From Bisporella sp. PMI_857 (taxonomy: Eukaryota > Ascomycota > Leotiomycetes > Helotiales > Helotiaceae), in the NCBI GenBank assembly GCA_021307315.1, contig JAJSPD010000123.1, positions 17,683 through 81,682 on the forward strand: DNA of 64,000 nt. Reading direction: 5' to 3'. The notes below the pieces were generated by a model. The model saw nothing but the letters and a program-made list of their open reading frames with translations. It searched no databases and was not told where the DNA came from. Both the position numbers and the translations under genes were made by a program. This document shows, piece by piece, positions 57,360-64,000 of the stretch. Positions within the stretch are counted from its first letter, which is position 1, and the number at the start of each line of letters is the position of its first letter.

Positions 57360-60300
57360 TAGAAATGAGCGCGAAACTTCCCTTTGTATAAGCTACCAAG
57401 TGAAAATACTCTCCGGCGTGCCGTAGGGTCAACAATATCAACCTCATCTGCCAAGTTGAACTAAATGCCCTACAATCGGACCGACAATTGGACGATAATT
57501 GGCATCATTGGTATCACTGCGCCCCTGGCATCGTGTATGTAGAGTGATGGGCTCTGCAGTCCCTGTGATGCAGTGAAATGCTGTTGTTCGGCATCGTGCA
57601 CGCATTTCCCCTCACTTTTGGCGGGGCTCTGCTGGCCTGTGTAAATAGCAAAGGTGGGCAAGGAAAGTTGCTGATTTTGATGATGATGTATGTGCACGTC
57701 GGGAAATCGGTAGCCTATGGCATTGTCGCGCTGAATGGAGCTGTGATGGAATGATGGCTCGAGAACCAGAAAGACAGCACACTAAGTACGAGAATACGCG
57801 GATGGGAAATCCGTAGCCAGTGTATATGCTTTTGTACCTGCATACGCCCCTCCAAGTAACGTGGTATCTTAGTCGCTGATGATAATTATTATTGGTAAGT
57901 ACTGTAGATGAGTAATGAGTAATGGGTCAGTCAGTTGCCAACAACAAGTAAGCACACAAGAGGAAAAGCCGTTTGTACGACGGATGTGGCGCCCTGGGGG
58001 AACCGCCGAGACCGAAGTTGTTCCGATGCCAAGAGAGTGGCTTGCCTGGGATCTCGTGACGTAAGGTTTATACAGGCCGGCAGTATGCACCGAAGAGGAC
58101 ATACAGTAAGGTCCGGGCCAATCGGGCGGGGATAACCTTTTTCGTTTTATTAATAAGGAGCAAAAGGACATAAACGTCATTTGTTCTGTTCTGGGCCTAT
58201 AATGAAATGCGTTGTTACGGATGAATCATGTGATAACCAACCCACTCCCCATAAAACCACTCCCCCTAGCATGTTTGCCAAGGATAGTCGAAAGCACTCC
58301 GTCAATGCCGTGGGTTGCGTGCGGCCTTGGATATAAAATCATTGGGGACCACCCTACTAAACCGGCACACAATTCTATCCTGAATCTTAAGGGAGACATA
58401 AGTATGTTTCAGCCACCTGTAGTCAAATTACTCGAAGTCTGCCCCAGCCGGCTACCGTCTCCCAAAGTCACAACTGTACGCTGCAGTTGGTAGAAAAAAG
58501 AATGCATATCCTAGTTAGGAATGCCAATTGCTTCAATGCAGCTGTGGTTGGGTCAAATGCTATAGCACTACTTCCCACAGCCTAGGAGACGAACTATAGC
58601 GGCATTTAGCAACTCAACAAGTATCTCATTTACAGATCATGAAGTCCTTGAAATCATCGACATTACCACTTAGAAACGCACCGGTGGTATAAACATCAAC
58701 TCCAGTCAAGAAACTGCTCCAGGTTGACAGCTTAGCCAGCATCTAGTACTAGCAAATTTCCAATCAAAGGAAACTCAAATATGCCAGACTTACCAGATCG
58801 AAACAATTACAGGTCGTATTGCAAGTGGTTATCATTTCACGGTCGTAACATGAGAGAAAGGTTGCACAATATTGTTAGGGGTGAACAAGACCGCCATATT
58901 ATCAAATGCATCAGACACTTTTACAAACAAGAAATGTACGAACTGCAAAACAGAGTAGAATTGTGGTGAGATAAAAGATATGGCTAAATTCTGGTAAGGG
59001 GGCAGAGTCGGACAGTAGCGCATGAATATACCAGCCGCCCCTGCAGGGACTGTGCCATTATGCACAGAACCTTTATGTGGAGCTGTACCTTGAAAAATAT
59101 AGGCCACCCACACTTTAGTTGCGTCACTTTTGGCTTACCATGTGATATTAAGAAAGAATGTAGTAAGTTTCTGCTTAAGTTGTATTGTTTAAAATTGGAA
59201 GTTTTCATTAGCGGCTGTTTTAGGCGATTTTGAAAAGGTTAGAAAAAATGGATAATTATACTTCCGCATGTTAATGATGAAGTTTTGCTAATTGTGGGCG
59301 AGCTACGCACCCGTTTACGTGCAGAGTTTTGTTAGTAGTTCGAAAGCGGACAAGAGATAATAAGAACTCAAGATGAATGGCGAATTAAAAGAACCGTTCA
59401 ATGTTTTTGGTATGCTAAGCTCTACTTTTGGAATAGGTAGTGCTATTACATCTATTGCTGCCTTGTTTTGACTAGTGGATCCTTAACTAAGTGGCTAATA
59501 ACAAAGTCAGTGCCAAAAATTCTCACGCGTTATTCGCTACTTAGACGCCACAGAAAGCCTCAAGTAACAACTTGAGAAGGAAACCAAACTATGGCTTACC
59601 CTTTTTATCCCTGAAATCGTTTGCTAATTATTATTTCTTGAAAAATAGGCTGCCTCAAAGCCTTAGGGATAGTTTCCCGTGTTAAAGTATCTAATTACGA
59701 AAGGCGGTTCATGGATCACCCCATGTCAACCTAGAAGAGAATTTTTGACAAAGTTGGGACCAGAATGGCAAGCCCAGTATATCCCTCAACTATTCCATTA
59801 GATATTGAAATTATATTGTAACGCCAGAAGAATCTTTAGCGTGACAGATGGCGTGGATGTCAAGAAAACGTATGTCATCATGTAAGACGATGTTAAGCAA
59901 GATAAAGTGATCAATAATGCGTGGCACTCTGAAGCAATCCGTGCTATTGACATGAGGAGTTGGGTATAGCAAACGACCTAACAGATATGTGGGAAGCCTA
60001 CAAGATGAACCAACCCGCAACATTTCTTAACGCGGTTCAGTGTTAGGAGAAGAGGAATGTTAAGTGGGACCCTCTATGCACGCTACCAAATCTTGGAAGT
60101 TAAACGGTCGTTTTCCGTGCTTTCTTGGTTTAGAAGTTGATAAGAGAACATGGACTAAAGACCGGAATGGAGTTTTGTATGTGGATAGTGCTCCCAAGTT
60201 CAGAAGTGGAAGAAGATAAGATGTTTAGGAAAGTGCTCAAGCTGTTGAACATAGTAGGCAGGATTCCGCTGAAGCAGATACTGGCGTTATGGCTGGAATT

Positions 60301-60549
60301 AAGCAGGTCTTTAATTGTTGATATGCCAACCCTACAGAACGCATCATAAAAGTTCGGGGATCAAATAAAAAAAAGAACTGTAACATACCAGATTGAGCCC
60401 AAAAGTTCGAAATTTAAAATGTATTGAGTCGGGAACGAGAAGCTTTGGCTTCTACTACGGCGCCCGCTCAACCTGGCAGGAGAACAAACATGAAGTATTG
60501 GCACCAGAATCAATAATTTCTCCTTCAGGATACCTCGATAATTGGAAAG
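57360..60549. other. 3.2-kb gene-poor region
   Basis: It holds distal GH3 promoter sequence and then AT-rich DNA with only short open frames (for example 58781-58969, plus, 62 codons, ending VELW) that show no known domain. I found no tRNA, no terminal repeats and no transposase motif. Confidence 0.45.
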
Positions 60550-61226
60550 CTAACCTTGATAAAACGGTATATCGTGCCTCTCTTCCTTTCCATCTAACCC
60601 TAGGTTCTCGTACATGCCCAATCTCAACGCCATGCCACTCATGCCTCGCCAGGTCTCCGGCCTTGAAAGCAATCTTACCGGACTTCCCTCCGTCTCGAAG
60701 TCATCCATTTGTGCCCCCTCCTCGTCTCCCTTGGTAGGTTTCTGCTTTTCTTTCCCCTGAAGGTCAAGCACAACCACACGGTCCACCGCCCAGTTGATAT
60801 ATATCCGCGGTGGGCTGACCAGAACCCTTTTCCATCCATCCCACTTGGACACGGTGCCAAACTCAAGACTATATACCTTTAAAGCTACCGATCGAGACTC
60901 ACGGGTTGCGGACAGAAGAGCTGGTGGTGAGGTGCTGGTGACGTAACGGTAATCTGTATATATAGTTAGCGAAGCTGAGACACGTTGACAAACAGCCAGA
61001 GTTTGAGCTAGGGGAAACGAGAAGACTTACAAGCATAGCACAAGGAACACCTTGCGCCATGGGGGCAAGATTTCAGAGATGTGGGTCGAATTCCAAGGAC
61101 TCTTGGGTAATGACATGCTTCCTCCCAAACCAAAAGTCTAATCTCAATAGGCAAATCTGAGAAGAGATTGAACACAATTGGAGGTGGACATTCTGGTTTT
61201 GGTCGTCTTGCCAAATATTTTAACAT
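60550..61226 (-). CDS. 2EXR domain-containing protein
   Basis: Two exons (complement of 60550-60953, 61031-61226), 199 aa. The N-terminus shows the 2EXR start FNLFSDLPIEIRLLVWEEA, then HYPRVLGI; exon 2 continues with PPALLSATRESRSVALKVYS and the IYINWAVDRVVVLDL strand typical of the family. The 77-nt intron (GTAAGT...CAG) joins in phase. 2EXR proteins are a large fungal family of unknown function. Most are somewhat longer, so a further 3' exon after a weak GTTAGC donor at the stop is possible. A minus-strand open frame (61144-61608) overlaps the 5' part in another frame and could be a separate or upstream exon, but I could not join it in phase. Confidence 0.75.
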
Positions 61227-62336
61227 TGATAGAATCTATGACATACCAGAGGGTTCTCAAAACCATGGAAGTTGTGAGATGCGACATTCTATGTACTGTT
61301 TTAGCATTCACAACTCCCTCCGAATTAGGCGACCGGCCATGCTCTCCCCACCCATAGAGGTCTCGGTTGTCCAATGACAAAATGCAGACCGTGCCGTTTC
61401 TCTTAAAGAAAAGCGTGGGATAATCTTGAAACCTTGCAAAAGAGAAGCAGTCAGTATCAAATGGTGGTAAATGCGCATCTGACGAAGATGGCTTAGCCTC
61501 AGAGATATTCCGAAAAGGGGAATCTCGGCTAGCACAAGCGTGCAAAAACACATCTGGAACAGCCAATTCGCCATAACATGCTGCCAAATCAGCCTTTGGA
61601 CTTAACAATTATTTCATAATTTCCCGATAAATATGCGACCGGTTTTTGCACGCAATAATATAACCCTCTCCGAATCGGATACTAATGGATCAATGACATG
61701 TCCAAGAAAGTTGGTGCCTGAAAGGCCACGAGGACACACGGGTCATGTGATCGCAGTCAGCACATTACGATGACCTGTTGGAATACGTTGGATGATGCTG
61801 GAATATGAAAGAAGCCTGTGCTTTCATTGGTGAGAGACGCAAGAACCATGCCAACTTGTGCGACTTGCCTCGCAGACCAACTTCTGAGGTACGTGGCTTG
61901 GAAGAGGAAGTTATTTTGTTGCCTACGATGCCCGAACCATGCCTTTGGATTTTTAGTTAATGTCTAGCTTGTCATCAGCGGTGTATGTGATGTGAGTTTC
62001 GGGAAACGTCGCGAATGATGCATCATGTCAGCATGCTCCCTGGCAATTTCAAGGGAAAGGCTCTACTTACATAAAATACATCAGAGTATCCGGAACGTGG
62101 GAAGCGGATCAATATGCTTAGTCTTATTATAGTACTGCTATGTCTCATGAGAAAGATATAGCTTTCCTATTTTTTATGCTCAAAGATCAAATCAACGACA
62201 GTTAATACCTCTAGGCCGGCCTTATGGAAGAGAAGTTGAAGCAGAGAACGGAGGCAATATGCATTCATGTTTCCTAAACCACGTACTCATGCCCCTTTCC
62301 ACTTAACTGCCGTCTATACTCTCATTTAATCATCTT
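61227..62336. other. Spacer between 2EXR gene and deuterolysin
   Basis: It contains the minus-strand open frame up to 61608 (150 codons, no domain recognised), which may be 5' sequence of the 2EXR gene or chance. The rest is non-coding as far as I can see. Confidence 0.4.
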
Positions 62337-63555
62337 CTAGCTACTGCAGCCACCGAGTCTCACGCTTCCGGCATACATCTCATAAGTGTCGGCATTGGCC
62401 GCGGCTTGTGCGGCTGTCAACTTCAAAGCTGCAGTTGGTCCATACGCATAGTCATCCGTTCCATACAAGTGGGTAAACTCGTGCAAAATACTGCCAGCAC
62501 GATCATAATCATCATCCGCACAGGTGGTAGCGTACTCGGGAAAGCCCCAGTATCCATTGCTTGGGCATGGTACAACGGTGTTGTCGCTCGGCACGGTGTA
62601 CAGAAGGGCCGATCCGTCAGAGCAGTACCCGTATATGTCAGTGCAGTAAATCTTAGGAGAAGTAGTCTGAACTCCAACGACGTCATTGTAGATGGTCCTC
62701 ACCTTGGTCTCCTGTGCGGTAGTTGCAGTGCGGAACCAAGTTGAGAAGTAGTACGCTGCCGTTCCAGCCGCTGTGTATGCGGCGCTTGACATTGAGATAG
62801 AATCCCTAACGCTAGTCGTGAGGGAAGTGGTTTGCGCACTTGTGCAGGAGTTGTAGGTCACGGAACGCTTCTTGATGCGAGAAGATGCCTCTCGTTTGGA
62901 GATGAGCTCACTAAGAATCAGATTAGCCAGAAGCACGAATTTTGGGTTTATTTTAAGCATAAAATACTTACTCAGAAACTTTGCTTTGATCAGGCGTGAT
63001 TGTCACGGTGCCAGAGCTGACGCTCTCACAGAATTCAAGACCTCTTAAACTAGTGGGTGCAGTCTCTCCAACAGCATATTTGAAGCCTTGAATGGCAGTT
63101 ACCTGGGCAGTCTCAAGCCCTTTAAGGTTATAGGTTTTGGCTGCGTTGATAGACGCCGTGACAGTCTCGCCAGGTAGTATTGTTTGAAATTGCTCAGCCT
63201 CAAGACCTGATTTCTTATAATTGATATAGGCTCCTTGGAACGGGAGCGCATTTCCCTCTAACATTGAGTCAGTTAAATTCTAAAAATCGTCGGCCTTACT
63301 GAAGGTAGATGAACCGCAGTACCGCAATAAAAATGGAATGAACCTTCACTTACCAGCATCGGACACTACAAGATCCTTTGTGTCATGGTCACTAAGAACA
63401 GTGTTGCCCTTGAAAACGGTGAGCGCTTCACTTCCAGTGTTTGTAATTGCGACTTCGGCAACATGATCGACGGCGCCAGTGATCTCAACTGATAGCGGGC
63501 AAGCAGCCATTGCGGCGCCGGCAAAGGCAACAATTGGAAGGATGTTGGAGTGCAT
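62337..63555 (-). CDS. Deuterolysin-type secreted metalloprotease (M35)
   Basis: Three exons (complement of 62337-62910, 62972-63257, 63354-63555), 353 aa, the usual preproprotein length. A signal peptide (MHSNILPIVAFAGAAMAA) is followed by a propeptide (about 19-178) ending in dibasic sites (SKR and KKR), so a Kex2-type protease would release a mature enzyme of about 175 aa starting SVTYNSC. The zinc motif is HEFTH (H306, E307, H310), followed by GTDDYAYG, whose Asp is the likely third ligand of the aspzincin clan. Conserved cysteines (SCTSAQ, IYCTDIYGYC, VVPCPS, TTCADDD, GGCSS) fit the disulfide pattern. It breaks down proteins, with a preference for basic substrates in known members, outside the cell. 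Introns are 61 and 96 nt. Confidence 0.94.
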
Positions 63556-64000
63556 GATCGAAGAGGTAGAGTTTGACTTGAGGGTTTCTATAAGGGGCCA
63601 AGATTACTGCGTTTGGGTTGTACGCTCGCAAAGAGAGCGAATAGAGGCTTTGTAATATAGCTATGGGATTGAGGAATCAAAGATAATGTAGAGCAGCTGG
63701 CTAGGTAACTAATACACAAGACCAGTATAGGAGCTAGAACTAAGGGCTACAACCTCAAAAGTTTCATTGTGAATGACACTGCAAGATGCGGAAAAACAAG
63801 ACACTATAAGTACTTCTCTACTCTTCCCTATTCGATATATGGTAATGCCATGGATAAGGTCAACGCCGTACGGAAGGAGAGTACCAATTGATGCAGGTTA
63901 TTCACATGATGTTCCATTCTCGCGGTGAAAAGATTACACAAAAGAGGATGCGCTTTCCATGACACCTCCTCTTATGCGAAACAGGCGAATTTCCCAGCGC
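63556..64000 (-). other. Upstream region of the deuterolysin gene
   Basis: 445 bp to the right window edge. Presumed promoter; I see no open frame of note and no clear regulatory element. Confidence 0.45.

Noticed and set aside
58781..58969. 62-codon plus-strand frame ending VELW
   Set aside because: Reasonable start context but no domain, no homologous pattern and isolated in AT-rich DNA.
61144..61608. 154-codon minus-strand frame overlapping the 2EXR gene start
   Set aside because: A strong GTATGT donor is present near its end, but every join I tried to the 2EXR frame gives a stop or wrong phase. Kept only as a possibility in the notes.

Overview
This is a 64-kb piece of nuclear DNA from a filamentous ascomycete (Pezizomycotina). 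Leotiomycetes is my best guess, but that is inference from gene content only. The support is eukaryotic multi-exon genes with short GT-AG introns (about 40-120 nt), a fused PurK-PurE ADE2, a fungal CBM1, a Zn(II)2Cys6 regulator, and fungus-only families (DUF6594, 2EXR, deuterolysin). Genes lie on both strands, separated by AT-richer spacers of up to about 3 kb. I resolved exon structures by hand from splice sites and reading phase, and every joined coding length I quote is a multiple of three.

Layout. 1-12.4 kb: a secreted GH62-CBM1 arabinofuranosidase, a GH127 beta-L-arabinofuranosidase, a retropepsin-like gene whose model is unresolved, and a weak hypothetical gene. 12.4-17 kb: a DUF6594 membrane protein and a secreted subtilase. 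18.1-22.3 kb: a GH43 enzyme with no signal peptide, directly followed by a lactose/cellodextrin-permease-like MFS transporter. 22.7-31.4 kb: housekeeping block with an anoctamin/Ist2-like protein, prohibitin 2, a CstF-64/Rna15-like RNA-binding protein and ADE2. 32.6-41.8 kb: an MFS sugar transporter, a Zn2Cys6 activator and a zinc-dependent polyol dehydrogenase, flanked on both sides by dead alpha/beta-hydrolase genes. 42.9-53.5 kb: a small secreted beta-trefoil-like protein, low-complexity DNA with a palindromic element, an eight-cysteine CFEM-like membrane protein whose start codon appears to be split by an intron, a large decayed secreted-protein gene, and an F-box protein. 54.2-64 kb: a secreted GH3 beta-glucosidase, a 3-kb gene-poor stretch, a 2EXR protein and a deuterolysin metalloprotease.

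How the genes may work together. Much of the window can be read as plant cell-wall pentose use. Secreted GH62, GH127 and GH3 release arabinose and other sugars. A cytosolic GH43 sits next to an oligosaccharide-type transporter, the arrangement expected for a xylodextrin uptake-and-cleavage pair. A second sugar transporter, a regulator and a polyol dehydrogenase form a compact unit that could feed the fungal pentose reductive pathway. Clusters of CreA-type SYGGRG sites lie upstream of GH127 and GH3. The secreted subtilase and deuterolysin add protein degradation. Substrates and co-regulation are inference; the domains and catalytic motifs are visible in the sequence.
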